64,000 bases of DNA from Bermanella sp049115935. GTDB taxonomy: Bacteria > Pseudomonadota > Gammaproteobacteria > Pseudomonadales > Oceanobacteraceae. Position numbers and translations under genes: made by a program. The notes beneath the pieces were generated by a model. That model was not told where the DNA came from, searched no databases, and saw only the letters and a program-made list of their open reading frames with translations. Each line of letters opens with the position of its first letter. The stretch's first letter is position 1. Location of the stretch: the NCBI GenBank assembly GCA_049115935.1, contig JAGDZK010000023.1:62001-126000 (forward strand), written 5' to 3'. Positions 53,294-63,076 of the stretch are shown piece by piece.

Positions 53294-54030
53294 AACGACT
53301 CATTCAAATGAAAGCTATTATTATCACTCTCTTATGCTTTACAGTATCCAATGCTTGGGCGGACAATCCAAAGAGCTTTGGTTTCTTCTTTCAAGGTATA
53401 TACAGCGATCAAGTGACCTTAAATCGTGTAAAAGATATCTTTCAGGATTTCAGTGGAACAATTAAACAACCTGTCAATTTTTATGGTGGCCAAACCATAG
53501 ACGACATCAAGGATGCCGTCACAAACAACCCATTTGACTTGCTAATTTGGGGCTTTTCTGACGAAATTGACCAATACATGTTAAACAATGATTATCAGCA
53601 ATTGGTTTCCAGCCCACTCCAAATCAATATGTACCAGTTTAACAACACAGAGACTATCAAGGACTCTGATCGTAAGATTGCCATTTTAAAAAATTCAACA
53701 GCATTATATTCAGCAAAAAACTATTACTCTAACATGAGTAAAGAGGTCGAAATTCTAACGTATGATGATTATTTTTTAATCGTAGAGGCATGCTTTCGAA
53801 AAGAAGTGAATACTGTTATCTCAGCTAAACCTTTTTTCACACTTCAACCACGCACCATAAAAGAAAAGTTAACACTTATACAAACACTACCCGACCATGC
53901 CAGATTAAGCATCTGGGTAAAATCAGATATGCTTAATTCACGTAAAAATATTATTGTAAAATATTTCATAGATAGACAAGATGTATTTTCACAGTTATTT
54001 GGTAGTGAGCATTTCACCAAGAATCTCTAA
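53290..54030 (+). CDS. Putative periplasmic substrate-binding-like protein
   Basis: A 246-residue exported protein with signal peptide (KAIIITLLCFTVSNAWA, cleavage near residue 24) and an alpha/beta periplasmic-binding fold similar to PhnD/PotD-type proteins (DDIKDAVTNNPFDLLIWGFS). It overlaps the SRPBCC/GyrI gene by 4 nt, so the two should be cotranscribed. No permease or ATPase genes are adjacent, so it may signal rather than transport. The ligand is unknown. Confidence 0.6.
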   Translation: MKRLIQMKAIIITLLCFTVSNAWADNPKSFGFFFQGIYSDQVTLNRVKDIFQDFSGTIKQPVNFYGGQTIDDIKDAVTNNPFDLLIWGFSDEIDQYMLNNDYQQLVSSPLQINMYQFNNTETIKDSDRKIAILKNSTALYSAKNYYSNMSKEVEILTYDDYFLIVEACFRKEVNTVISAKPFFTLQPRTIKEKLTLIQTLPDHARLSIWVKSDMLNSRKNIIVKYFIDRQDVFSQLFGSEHFTKNL

Positions 54031-54153
54031 CCTTAATACCCTTATTAAATTTGAGTCTATTAATAGATCCCACTTAAATTTAATTACTAATCATGGTGAT
54101 CCAAAATCTAAAAATACACGTACAGGTTAAACAACCCTTCATTTTGGACCATT

Positions 54154-54687
54154 ATGCGTTTAACTCCCCCATGTCCGAGTATCGACTTTTCCACACAAGA
54201 TGTTTACGGAAACCCTATTAAGCTGAGCGAATACAAAGGTAAGAAAGTCATGCTTGCCTTTTTTCGAGATGCTGCCTGCCCGCTTTGTAATTTTCGTGTT
54301 TATGAGCTAACTCAGAAATATAAAACGTGGAAAGATAAAGACTTTGAAATCATTGCAGTATTCAGCTCCCCTGCTGACGAAGTTCGCCGCTACGTAGCAA
54401 AACATCCTCGTCCATTTCGAATTATCAGTGATACTGATTTAAATATTTATAATCAATATGGTGTTGAACATAGTGCTACCGCTCTTTTCAAGGCATTGTT
54501 TTTCAAATTACCTCGTATTATTAAAGGCATGATAAAAGGTGGATACCCACAACCTAATCCAAACGTAAAACTGGTTCCCGCTGATTTTTTAATTAATCCA
54601 ATGGGTAAAATTGAGCATGTTTGGTACGGACGCGATACCAGTGATCATATGCCAATGGATCAGGTCAATCATTTCATCAAAAGCTGA
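54154..54687 (+). CDS. AhpC/TSA-family peroxiredoxin
   Basis: A 177-residue thioredoxin-fold protein with PxxxTxxC-like active site: FFRDAACPLCNFRVYEL near residue 48 carries CPLC, with the peroxidatic cysteine. EIIAVFSSPADEVRRYVAK and ISDTDLNIYNQYGVE are typical of alkyl hydroperoxide reductase/PRX domains. The C-terminal GKIEHVWYGRDTSDHMP region suggests the PRX-like2 group, which lacks a second conserved resolving cysteine elsewhere. ATG 54154 has no strong ribosome site. Confidence 0.88.
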   Translation: MRLTPPCPSIDFSTQDVYGNPIKLSEYKGKKVMLAFFRDAACPLCNFRVYELTQKYKTWKDKDFEIIAVFSSPADEVRRYVAKHPRPFRIISDTDLNIYNQYGVEHSATALFKALFFKLPRIIKGMIKGGYPQPNPNVKLVPADFLINPMGKIEHVWYGRDTSDHMPMDQVNHFIKS

Positions 54688-54853
54688 TTTGATTTTACAA
54701 AATAGGTTAACTCAGCCCTAACAATCTCTATGTCGCATCCAGCCCAGACCATATGGGCGATGTGACACTTCAGTGCTTAGAATAAAATGTTGTACTGTTT
54801 TTGATCAGCAAAAACAGATTTTTCACATATAAAAATAACAAGTGGAGAACAAC

Positions 54854-55801
54854 ATGCGTGCAATTACGTTTGGGCTAAGCGCCCTACTATTGGTGCTATT
54901 TTCCAATACCAGCCTAGCCTGGTGGGGATACACCAAAACTAAACACCCAATCATGCTCGTGCATGGCGTTTCCGGCTGGGATAGCTTGGGAGGGATTGTG
55001 GATTATTTCTATAACATCCCTTACAACCTTACCAAAGACGGCGCTAAAGTATGTATTGCGGCGGTTAGTAGTTTTTCTTCTAGCTTTGATCGCGCGGCCT
55101 CTCTTGCGCCTCAAGTTAAAAGTTGTGCCCAGCAGTATGGCAGTGGCAAAGTCAACATTATGGCTCACTCTCAAGGCTCACCTACTTCACGAATTCTGCT
55201 GAATTATGGTGACTCTAAAAACTATATAGCCTCAATTACTTCTATAAATGGTGTAAATAAAGGTTCTAAAGTAGCTGATTTTTTACGAGGTGCACTACCT
55301 GCTGGCTCCGTTACGGAAACAACAGTAGCAGCTGTTGCAAATGCAGTAGGTGACTTTATTGATGCGATCTCATCAAACGGTCAAAATCTTCGTCAAAATT
55401 CAGTAGCGGCACTTGAAACATTAACCACAGCTGGCACAGCGCAAGTAAATAACTACACACCTTGGGGCATAAATACTTCTAGCTACTGCGCTAAAAGTAG
55501 TGAAACCCATAATGTAAATGGTAAAAGCATTAAGTTATTTTCTTGGACAGGAGACGATGCAACCACTAACGTTTTTGATGTTTCAGACCCGTTCTTATAC
55601 TTAACATCAAAAGTATTTGGCAGCGAGAAAAGCGACGGTTTAGTGGGCGTTTGTGCAACATATTTAGGTAAAGTCATCGGTGATAGCTACCATATGAACC
55701 ACCTAGATGCGACAAACCAAGTGCTAGGCATTAATGGCTGGACTAACCCAGTTTCGTTATACACCAAGCATGCAAATCGTTTAAAGGGTAAAGGACTTTA
55801 G
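54854..55801 (+). CDS. Secreted triacylglycerol lipase, family I
   Basis: A 315-residue lipase. ATG 54854 (MRAITFGLSALLLVLFSNTS, signal peptide ending near residue 22) has GGAG 7 bp upstream; an in-frame GTG at 54842 is possible. The oxyanion motif is MLVHGVSGWDSLGG; the nucleophile elbow is AHSQG (Ser near residue 104, with Ala instead of the first Gly); the acid is in DGLVGVCATYLG and the histidine in YHMNHLD. Two cysteines fit the single disulfide of Pseudomonas-type lipases. Its foldase gene follows directly. It should be secreted by a type II system. Confidence 0.93.
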   Translation: MRAITFGLSALLLVLFSNTSLAWWGYTKTKHPIMLVHGVSGWDSLGGIVDYFYNIPYNLTKDGAKVCIAAVSSFSSSFDRAASLAPQVKSCAQQYGSGKVNIMAHSQGSPTSRILLNYGDSKNYIASITSINGVNKGSKVADFLRGALPAGSVTETTVAAVANAVGDFIDAISSNGQNLRQNSVAALETLTTAGTAQVNNYTPWGINTSSYCAKSSETHNVNGKSIKLFSWTGDDATTNVFDVSDPFLYLTSKVFGSEKSDGLVGVCATYLGKVIGDSYHMNHLDATNQVLGINGWTNPVSLYTKHANRLKGKGL

Positions 55802-55816
55802 TCGTAAAATAGACAT

Positions 55817-55836
55817 TGCGCACAAGGAGGTGCGCA
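55817..55836 (+). other. Intergenic hairpin between lipase and foldase genes
   Basis: TGCGCAC-AAGGAG-GTGCGCA has a 7-bp stem with an AAGGAG loop. It lies 16 bp after the lipase stop and 30 bp before the foldase start. It could reduce read-through or stabilise the lipase mRNA end. Confidence 0.55.
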
Positions 55837-55866
55837 CCATAATAATAATTATATAAGGCCATCGTT

Positions 55867-56895
55867 ATGAAGTATGTTTTCGGCATCAGCCTAATTGCCC
55901 TACTTACTACTGTTTATCTATTTAATAATAGCGCTTCTGTCTACTCATCCAATGATTTAGCCGTCAGCAGTAACCCGTTGCGAGGTGCGCAAACCATTTT
56001 AGCTGACGTCAGCAATCAAACTTTAGACTTTAGTCTGCTTGATACACCTTATTCTAAAGATAGTGCAGGAACCGAAATTGCGGGCTTAATTCGCACAGAT
56101 GAAAATGGGCAATTAATTGTTGATACTGAATTCAAAGCATTTATGGATTATTTTTTAAGTAGTGTTGGGCAAGTTTCTCCACAAGAGGCACTTCACCGCC
56201 TGCGTTTACATTTTTATCATGGACTTCCAGAAGACGCTGCAAATGAAGCGATGGAAATACTAAAAAATTATCTCGCTTTTAAAGAAGATAGCTTTGAAGC
56301 CTTAGCCCGCCCCATTGATTCTGATCGCTCTGAATACGATGCAAATTATCGTTACAACATTTTAGAGCAAGGACTACAAACTCTTTATGACCTACGCCGT
56401 GATCACCTTGGTGGTGAAATAGCCCAAGCATTATTCGTAGAAGATGAAGCCTATGCACAATATACACTCAAAAGAATGAAAGCAGATTTAGATGAATCCC
56501 TAAGCATGGAAGAACGCCAGCAACTCAAAGAACTCGCTAAAGCAGAACTACCAGAAAAAATGTATGAAGTTATCAATCGTCAAGAGCAACAAGCCAAGGC
56601 CATGCAGACCTATACCAACCTATTAGCTAATGACGCAAGTACTGAGGAAGTAAGGGATTTTGCATTTGAAAATTTTGATAGTGAACAAGCACAGGCCATT
56701 ATTGAAGACTATCAAGCACAAAAATTACTGAAAGATAAGTACCATCAATTCAATCAAGCAGTAACCCAGATAAGCAGTCAGGGTTTAGACAAGATCAGTG
56801 AGCAACAAGCTATTGAAGACATTGCCTCACAATATTTTACCAGTGAGGAATACAGCATGGTTCAAGCATGGCAACTGGCACAACAAAGCCAATAG
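55867..56895 (+). CDS. lifO: Lipase secretion chaperone (foldase)
   Basis: A 342-residue membrane-anchored periplasmic foldase needed for folding of family I lipases. An N-terminal anchor (YVFGISLIALLTTVYLF) precedes a helical body; FKAFMDYFLSSVGQVS near residue 90 matches the conserved Lif motif (RxxFDY-LSxxGE). The alpha-helical, Gln/Glu-rich C-terminal part is typical. It follows the lipase gene (55801) and its stop overlaps the upstream frame of the kinase gene. Confidence 0.93.
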   Translation: MKYVFGISLIALLTTVYLFNNSASVYSSNDLAVSSNPLRGAQTILADVSNQTLDFSLLDTPYSKDSAGTEIAGLIRTDENGQLIVDTEFKAFMDYFLSSVGQVSPQEALHRLRLHFYHGLPEDAANEAMEILKNYLAFKEDSFEALARPIDSDRSEYDANYRYNILEQGLQTLYDLRRDHLGGEIAQALFVEDEAYAQYTLKRMKADLDESLSMEERQQLKELAKAELPEKMYEVINRQEQQAKAMQTYTNLLANDASTEEVRDFAFENFDSEQAQAIIEDYQAQKLLKDKYHQFNQAVTQISSQGLDKISEQQAIEDIASQYFTSEEYSMVQAWQLAQQSQ

Positions 56896-56941
56896 TAAAA
56901 CTTTACTTGAGCCAAACAGCATCCATTGGCAAACTGCCGCC

Positions 56942-58618
56942 ATGGATAAACTTTCAATGATCAATCAAACCATGGCCAAGGGCTTCCCTTGGTTGAAATT
57001 CCCGAAACCCTTGGAAGCTGACTTTCAAGGGTTTGTACGTCAGCGTGTTCTCAATCGTGTGTTACCGGTAGGCATTTCAGCCGCTATATTTGTATTGCTT
57101 TTTTGTGCCCTTGATTGGTATTTACTGCACCCAACTGTTGCCATGCACACAACCATTGTGCGGATTGGATTAGTACTTCCCATTATCATTATTTCCACTA
57201 CTTGGTTATATTTTAAACCGCCTCAGTTTTATTTATGGATTTATAGCGCCAGCTTAGTCCTTTCAAGTTTAAGTATTATTTATATTATTTGGCTTGCTCA
57301 TATTCAGGGAATTAATCTTCCATATGAAGGGTTAATGATTGTAATGATGTATGGTTTTTTCATTATGGCGCTACCCTTTTACTTGGCTCTTGGTATTAAT
57401 ATTCTAGTGGTGATTATCTATGCCGTGACAGAGCCATTACTGTACTTAGATTTTGCAACCTATGTAAATCATGTACTATTTTTAACTGCCATACTTATAT
57501 CAGCTGCCATCGGTGCCTATGTTACCGAGCATAATCAACGTGCAAACTTTTTACGAAAACGCACACTTGATATTCATCACGAAAAAACACTGCATTCAAT
57601 AAAACAAAAAAATAAGTACCTTGCTGCTGCTAGCCATGATATCCGTCAGCCTTTACAAGGCATTGCATTGATGGCAGATGTTCTTAAACAATCACAACCG
57701 AATAGCGTTCACGTACAACATTTAAATAAAGGCATTCAAACACTAAACTCTATGTTCACTCAGATGCTTGATATATCCAAAGTAAACTTAGATCTCATAC
57801 AGCCAAAGTTAGATAACTTCTCTTTATTAGATTTAATTGAGCAGAACACCCAAGGTTTCATCACTCGTTTGCAACAAGAAAATATTCAATTGAGTGTCGA
57901 TTTAGAGGACTGTCATATCCGCAGTGATTTCACTATGCTTAGCCGCGTTCTTCATAATTTACTTGAAAATGCACTTAATCATAGTAAATGCAGCAAAATA
58001 TCCATATGCAATAAGATAATAAATAACGAGGTTAAACTCACAATTATTGATAATGGCGGCGGTATTTCAGAAACCATGCAAACATCTATTTTCAATGAAT
58101 TTATAAAAGGAGAGGACTCCCAAGATGGGTTAGGTTTGGGGTTAGCCATTGTCTCTCAATTTTGCAAAAAGCTAGTACACCCTTTAGAGTTTACCAGTGA
58201 AATTGGGCATACTCAGTTTAGTATTTCCATACCTAAAGCGATTGATAGCCTAGAAATCAAAAACACTGAGGATAAAAAAGAGAAGATACTGCTCATTGAT
58301 GACGACCCTGATGTTCTCGCAAGCTTGACTGATATGTTAGATAAATGGGGATATAGCGTTACATCAGCAAGCGGTATTCAACATGCCATGAATCTAATTA
58401 AAAAAAATTGGCACTGCATTATTAGTGACTGGAACTTAGCTGATGGTTGCGGTGAAGAGATATTACAATATGCCTATCAACATAAGATACCGAGCATATT
58501 AATTTCAACACACGGGGGAAGTGCTATTACAAATTGCGCTAAAGAATATGAAAGCTCTTTTTTAAAAAAACCTATTAGCCCATCACGCTTAAGGGCAAAG
58601 TTAATAAATATTAAATAA
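56942..58618 (+). CDS. Hybrid sensor histidine kinase/response regulator
   Basis: A 558-residue membrane kinase from ATG 56942 (MDKLSMINQTMAKGFPWLKF); the frame is open further upstream to 56798, but that overlaps the foldase gene, and no strong ribosome site is seen at either start. Six membrane helices (about 40-205) are followed by HisKA with phosphoacceptor H232 in AAASHDIRQPLQGIAL, HATPase_c (NLLENALNHS, DNGGGI, GLGLGLAIVS) and a C-terminal receiver with phosphoacceptor D496 (IISDWNLADGCG) and conserved Lys (LKKPIS). Its 3' end overlaps the NarL-type regulator gene by 8 bp on the opposite strand. The signal is unknown. Confidence 0.9.
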   Translation: MDKLSMINQTMAKGFPWLKFPKPLEADFQGFVRQRVLNRVLPVGISAAIFVLLFCALDWYLLHPTVAMHTTIVRIGLVLPIIIISTTWLYFKPPQFYLWIYSASLVLSSLSIIYIIWLAHIQGINLPYEGLMIVMMYGFFIMALPFYLALGINILVVIIYAVTEPLLYLDFATYVNHVLFLTAILISAAIGAYVTEHNQRANFLRKRTLDIHHEKTLHSIKQKNKYLAAASHDIRQPLQGIALMADVLKQSQPNSVHVQHLNKGIQTLNSMFTQMLDISKVNLDLIQPKLDNFSLLDLIEQNTQGFITRLQQENIQLSVDLEDCHIRSDFTMLSRVLHNLLENALNHSKCSKISICNKIINNEVKLTIIDNGGGISETMQTSIFNEFIKGEDSQDGLGLGLAIVSQFCKKLVHPLEFTSEIGHTQFSISIPKAIDSLEIKNTEDKKEKILLIDDDPDVLASLTDMLDKWGYSVTSASGIQHAMNLIKKNWHCIISDWNLADGCGEEILQYAYQHKIPSILISTHGGSAITNCAKEYESSFLKKPISPSRLRAKLINIK

Positions 58619-59213
58619 GATTTTTATCTCGTGCAACACTGACGCATTGCGTACGAGTGTGTACATCTAAAATACTAAACAAGGCGCGTAGGTGCGTTTT
58701 TACCGTGGCCTCACTTAATTTTAATTGATTACAGATTGTTTTATTAGGATAACCTTGTGCTAATAAATTCAATACATCCTGCTGACGGGGAGTTAGCATG
58801 ACGGATGGCTGTATATTAGGGAAGACGCATTCACCGTTTAATAACATGCGTACATCGTCAATTAGCTTTTGATTATCACAGCCTTTATTTAAATACCCCA
58901 GAAGGCCAATCGTTTTGGCTTGCTGTATATCCTGCACATTCTCCGATGCAGACAAAATTGCCACGGCTTGATCATTAAACAGCTCTAATTGGCATAGCTC
59001 AAAACCATTCATTTGATTTAGGTGTAGATCCAACAATATTAGGTCAATTTGAATATCTGATTTAAGTAATTTAGTCACATCATCTAAATTACTTGCCTTA
59101 TGGATTTTGGTTGTCTCAAGAGACATCGATAATAACATCTCTAATCCATCCAAATAAATTGGATGGTCATCGATTATTAAAATATGCGAATTATAAATAT
59201 TAGTTATGCTCAT
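58611..59213 (-). CDS. NarL/LuxR-family response regulator
   Basis: A 200-residue two-domain regulator. The receiver domain has the DD pair (IIDDHPIYLDG), phosphoacceptor D62 (LILLDLHLN) and Lys near residue 110 (GYLNKG). The C-terminal LuxR-type helix-turn-helix is LTPRQQDVLNLLAQGYPNKT and ATVKTHLRALFSILDVHTRT. It converges on the hybrid kinase and overlaps it by 8 bp, so the pair likely forms one phosphorelay. Confidence 0.93.
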   Translation of the reverse strand: MSITNIYNSHILIIDDHPIYLDGLEMLLSMSLETTKIHKASNLDDVTKLLKSDIQIDLILLDLHLNQMNGFELCQLELFNDQAVAILSASENVQDIQQAKTIGLLGYLNKGCDNQKLIDDVRMLLNGECVFPNIQPSVMLTPRQQDVLNLLAQGYPNKTICNQLKLSEATVKTHLRALFSILDVHTRTQCVSVARDKNLI

Positions 59214-59263
59214 AGTATGAATAATACAGTAAATACATGTTTATATTGCGACTTTTTTAGCCA

Positions 59264-61315
59264 TTAAAAACCCAGCTTAACTTGTGTTTTGTCAGAAAGT
59301 TTTGGCTGGCAAAGTACAATACGACCCGAAATCTCCTTATCTTTACTTACCATCACACGCTTAATTCTATTTGCTTTTTCTAGCGCAGAAGAATACCAGC
59401 TTTCTTCTAATGTTCCTTTTTCATTGACTTCAGGGCATACATACAACTGCAAGCTTTCCTTATCTTGCATAATTTTTAAGACTTTATCTAAATATTTAAG
59501 TTGTTCATCCGTTAGTTCATCATTTTCATATTCAATTGGCGTAAGCGTAATTGAAAATATTTCATCGCTCGCATAGTCGGCTAAAGTCATTAATAAACCA
59601 TATGGAAAGATAGCCTGCTTGATGTAGTGAAGGCTTGCGGCCATCAATGCTTTTTGTCCAACTTGGGAAATGAGATCATCTAAACCAAAATCTGGGGAAG
59701 ACATATCGCCTTTAATAGGCACTGTCATTACAATATTATTATTATCATCTTTTATAATAGACAGCACCGTTTCTATAGGCATTGATATCTGTTTGCTTAT
59801 TTGATCCATACGACCTTTATCAGATGGCTCCATCAAACTGCTTGTAATTTTAAGCTTTCCTTCCCCCGCTAAATTTCCATTTTCTATATTTAAATTCATT
59901 CCATAATTAAATTGGCCTTGTTTAACATGATAACCAATCGCTTTTTCTACATAACCACTTAATGTAATTAAATCGAACTGCTCTATATTAAGTTTCACAC
60001 TTCCATTTGGCTTGTCAGCTAAATTCATCGATGCATCGAGGTCAATTTTACTATATTCATCTGTGCTGGCTATTAAAGAAAAATTTAAAGGTTTTTGTAT
60101 ATTATTAACATCCGATAGCCGAAAATGATTAACCTTAAACGTGAGGTCCATTTCTGGATCCACCGATCTATTAATAATTCGAATATTGCCTTCATCATTT
60201 TTTGCTTGCTGAATTCCTGTAATACCAATCTCAAAGACTGAATCAGTATTGTCGCTATTAATATTAACGGCTTTATCCTGTTGTGACCGGTTTGTATTAG
60301 CTACTTCAGGCGTCTTCGCCATAGTTAAACCAGAAATAGAATTATCTTGAGAGAATTCAACAACACTATTTAATCCTGAAAACTCATGCAATCCGGTTGT
60401 TAAGGCTGAATCATTTAATTTAATATCCTTTATTTCATAGTGCTGTAGTGCTAATAGATTCTCACCTATGGCTAAACCTTCTAATTCAAGTAAACCCAAG
60501 GTTTGTTTGTTTGCAGAAATATCAATATCCGTTAAAACTAAGCGTTCAAAATCGATACCGGAAACAGCTTGTGTCTTAACACTGAAAGAAGCGAGTTCCA
60601 ACTGCCCCATAAATTCAGGCTGTTCAAATACATTTTTTATTTCACCGTTGACAGAAATGCTCATCGGCTTACTCATAACGATTTCATTATCATTCATCGA
60701 AAGTTGTTTTAGTGTTAGCAAGCTATTGAGCATTAATCCATTAGCGTTTTTAAGGTTAATTACATTTATAGTATTAATTTCAAGTGATATATTCAGATCA
60801 GGCTGCATCCAACCTAATTGATGATTCTTTATGTCTATGCTTTTAATTTTAAAAGACCAAGGATCACTCTCAACTACTTCTTCAGAGAGTTGACCTGTTG
60901 AATCGTTTTTATTTTCACTAGTAATAGTATTTATGGGTAAACCCAAAACATTAATGCTCACATCGTCTCTTTTAATGTCTAATTTTAAACCATCAAAGAG
61001 CAGCGATTCGAGCGTAATCGTCTTTTTGAGTAAATCTAATACGCCCACGTTTACATTAATTTCATCTATACTCGATACATCACTGTCATGGCGAAATACA
61101 ACCCCCCCAAGGCTCAAAAAACCTCTCCAAGGCACAAATGACCAGCTATTAATTGCTAGCTCATAATTATTACCTTGTTCTCCATACCACTTTTTTAAGT
61201 AATGCACACCGATTGCAGGAATGATCAATTGAACCAGCATGACCAAAATTAGTAATGGTAGTAACAACTTCACCGTGATTGAATAAAATTGTTTGCTTAA
61301 GCTCAAAATAACCAC
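59264..61315 (-). CDS. DUF748/AsmA-like membrane-anchored protein
   Basis: A 683-residue protein with an N-terminal membrane anchor (LLPLLILVMLVQLIIPAIGV, residues about 18-40) followed by a long beta-rich AsmA/DUF748-like region (KRDDVSINVLGLPIN, then GQLELASFSVKTQAV) and a C-terminal OmpA-like helical segment (ENDELTDEQLKYLDKVLKIM). DUF748 proteins are thought to act in envelope or lipid transport. The start is probably GTG 61315, but a TTG at 61306 with GGGTGG 5 bp upstream is also plausible. It is divergent from metY. Confidence 0.78.
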   Translation of the reverse strand: MVILSLSKQFYSITVKLLLPLLILVMLVQLIIPAIGVHYLKKWYGEQGNNYELAINSWSFVPWRGFLSLGGVVFRHDSDVSSIDEINVNVGVLDLLKKTITLESLLFDGLKLDIKRDDVSINVLGLPINTITSENKNDSTGQLSEEVVESDPWSFKIKSIDIKNHQLGWMQPDLNISLEINTINVINLKNANGLMLNSLLTLKQLSMNDNEIVMSKPMSISVNGEIKNVFEQPEFMGQLELASFSVKTQAVSGIDFERLVLTDIDISANKQTLGLLELEGLAIGENLLALQHYEIKDIKLNDSALTTGLHEFSGLNSVVEFSQDNSISGLTMAKTPEVANTNRSQQDKAVNINSDNTDSVFEIGITGIQQAKNDEGNIRIINRSVDPEMDLTFKVNHFRLSDVNNIQKPLNFSLIASTDEYSKIDLDASMNLADKPNGSVKLNIEQFDLITLSGYVEKAIGYHVKQGQFNYGMNLNIENGNLAGEGKLKITSSLMEPSDKGRMDQISKQISMPIETVLSIIKDDNNNIVMTVPIKGDMSSPDFGLDDLISQVGQKALMAASLHYIKQAIFPYGLLMTLADYASDEIFSITLTPIEYENDELTDEQLKYLDKVLKIMQDKESLQLYVCPEVNEKGTLEESWYSSALEKANRIKRVMVSKDKEISGRIVLCQPKLSDKTQVKLGF

Positions 61316-61445
61316 CCATCATGAAAAATATAAATACTGATAATTGTATCATTGTTTGCTTTTAACCATGCACTTGTTGCAGAAAATACAGTAAAGTATT
61401 CCTATACCGTGCAAGGTATTAATCTCTATTTACTAAGGATATCCC

Positions 61446-62723
61446 ATGAAACTTGAATCACTCGCCCTGCATCACGGCTATACATCTGAAGCCACGACTA
61501 AATCTGCAGCTGTTCCTATCTATCAAACTACATCTTATACATTTGATGATACACAGCATGGTGCCGATCTATTTGATTTGAAAGTACCAGGTAATATTTA
61601 TACTCGCATCATGAACCCAACAACGGATGTATTGGAGCAGCGTATGGCTGCTATGGAAGGCGGCATTGGTGCACTAGCCGTGGCATCCGGAATGTCAGCC
61701 ATTACTTACGCCATTCAATGTTTATGCAAAACTGGGGATAATATCGTCAGCACCAGCCAGCTATATGGCGGCACGTACAACTTATTCGCCCACTCTTTAC
61801 CAAACCAAGGTATTGATGTTCGTTTGATCTCTCATGATGACTACGCTGGGTTTGAAAACGCCATCGATGAAAATACCCGTGCTATTTTCTGTGAATCTAT
61901 TGGCAACCCTGCTGGTAACGTGGTGGACATTAGCAAACTAGCCGAAATCGCACACAAGCATGGCGTACCTGTCATTGTTGATAATACCGTTGCAACACCT
62001 GTGTTATGTCGCCCGTTTGAACTGGGTGCCGACATTGTTGTGCATTCATTAACTAAATACATCGGCGGCCACGGTACTTCCATTGGTGGTGTCATTATTG
62101 ATTCTGGTAAATTCGACTGGGTAGCCAACAAGAAACGTTTTCCTATACTAAATGAACCTGATCCTTCTTATCATGGCGTGGTCTATACCGAAGCGCTTGG
62201 AGCCGCTGCCTTTATTGGTCGTTGTCGCGTTGTTCCACTGCGCAATACCGGAGCAGCCATTTCGCCAATGAACTCATTCCAAATTCTGCAAGGCTTAGAA
62301 ACCCTATGCTTACGAATGGAGCGTCATTGTGAAAACGCTGAAAAACTGGCTGATTACCTGAATGCACATGAGAAGGTAAGCTGGGTAAATTATGCCGCTT
62401 TAAGTAACAGCCCTTATTTTGATACCTGTAAAAAAATCACCAATGGTAAAGCCAGTGGCATATTAAGCTTTGGTATCAAAGGCGGTTTAGTCGCTGGCAC
62501 GCAGTTCATTGATGCTCTACAAATGATCTTACGTCTAGTTAATATTGGTGATGCTAAATCATTAGCTTGCCATCCTGCATCAACTACTCACCGTCAATTA
62601 AATGAAGAGGAACTAGCAAAAGCAGGTGTTAGCACGGATCTTGTTCGTATTTCTGTGGGTATTGAAAACATCGATGACATCATTGCTGATGTTAGCCAGG
62701 CCCTAGATGCGGTAAGCGCGTAA
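61446..62723 (+). CDS. metY: O-acetylhomoserine aminocarboxypropyltransferase
   Basis: A 425-residue PLP-dependent Cys/Met metabolism enzyme that makes homocysteine from O-acetylhomoserine and sulfide. The pattern is YTRIMNPTTDVLEQRMAAM (near residue 55), VVHSLTKYIGGHGTSIGGVI with PLP lysine K204, and the C-terminal CHPASTTHRQLNEEEL. It is typical in length. ATG 61446 follows AAGGATATCCC. No SAM riboswitch or MetJ box was recognised upstream. Confidence 0.96.
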   Translation: MKLESLALHHGYTSEATTKSAAVPIYQTTSYTFDDTQHGADLFDLKVPGNIYTRIMNPTTDVLEQRMAAMEGGIGALAVASGMSAITYAIQCLCKTGDNIVSTSQLYGGTYNLFAHSLPNQGIDVRLISHDDYAGFENAIDENTRAIFCESIGNPAGNVVDISKLAEIAHKHGVPVIVDNTVATPVLCRPFELGADIVVHSLTKYIGGHGTSIGGVIIDSGKFDWVANKKRFPILNEPDPSYHGVVYTEALGAAAFIGRCRVVPLRNTGAAISPMNSFQILQGLETLCLRMERHCENAEKLADYLNAHEKVSWVNYAALSNSPYFDTCKKITNGKASGILSFGIKGGLVAGTQFIDALQMILRLVNIGDAKSLACHPASTTHRQLNEEELAKAGVSTDLVRISVGIENIDDIIADVSQALDAVSA

Positions 62724-62734
62724 GCCGTTACGTC

Positions 62735-62763
62735 AACCACAACCACCCTGGATGGTTGTGGTT
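62735..62763 (+). terminator. Hairpin after metY
   Basis: AACCACAACCA-CCCTGGA-TGGTTGTGGTT has an 11-bp stem, 12 bp after the metY stop. The 3' side lacks a clean U-run. The rest of the 353-bp gap to the next gene shows nothing else. Confidence 0.65.
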
Positions 62764-63076
62764 AGCCTCATAACCACCCAGTCACTTATCACGCCATACC
62801 TAAGCCATCGCAGTATTTTGTGACGGGTTATAGGAAGTCACTTCCTACTTATCTTTGTAATTAAAATCATGCCTTTAGGTCTGGCTTATTTATTATGAAT
62901 AGGGGTATGAATTGTATTATTCACTTAGAACACCGCAGAATTTAAATTCTAAGGCAAAGAACTAAAAAGCATGAAAATAAAAAAATGTGATTTATTTTAT
63001 GGTAAAAGCTTGAAAATTCGATAAATCTTATTATTTGCCTATACTAATAACCAATCTTATCAACTTTGGCCCAACC

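Noticed and set aside
61316..61445. SAM riboswitch or MetJ boxes in front of metY
   Set aside because: No box or conserved riboswitch core was found in 130 bp.
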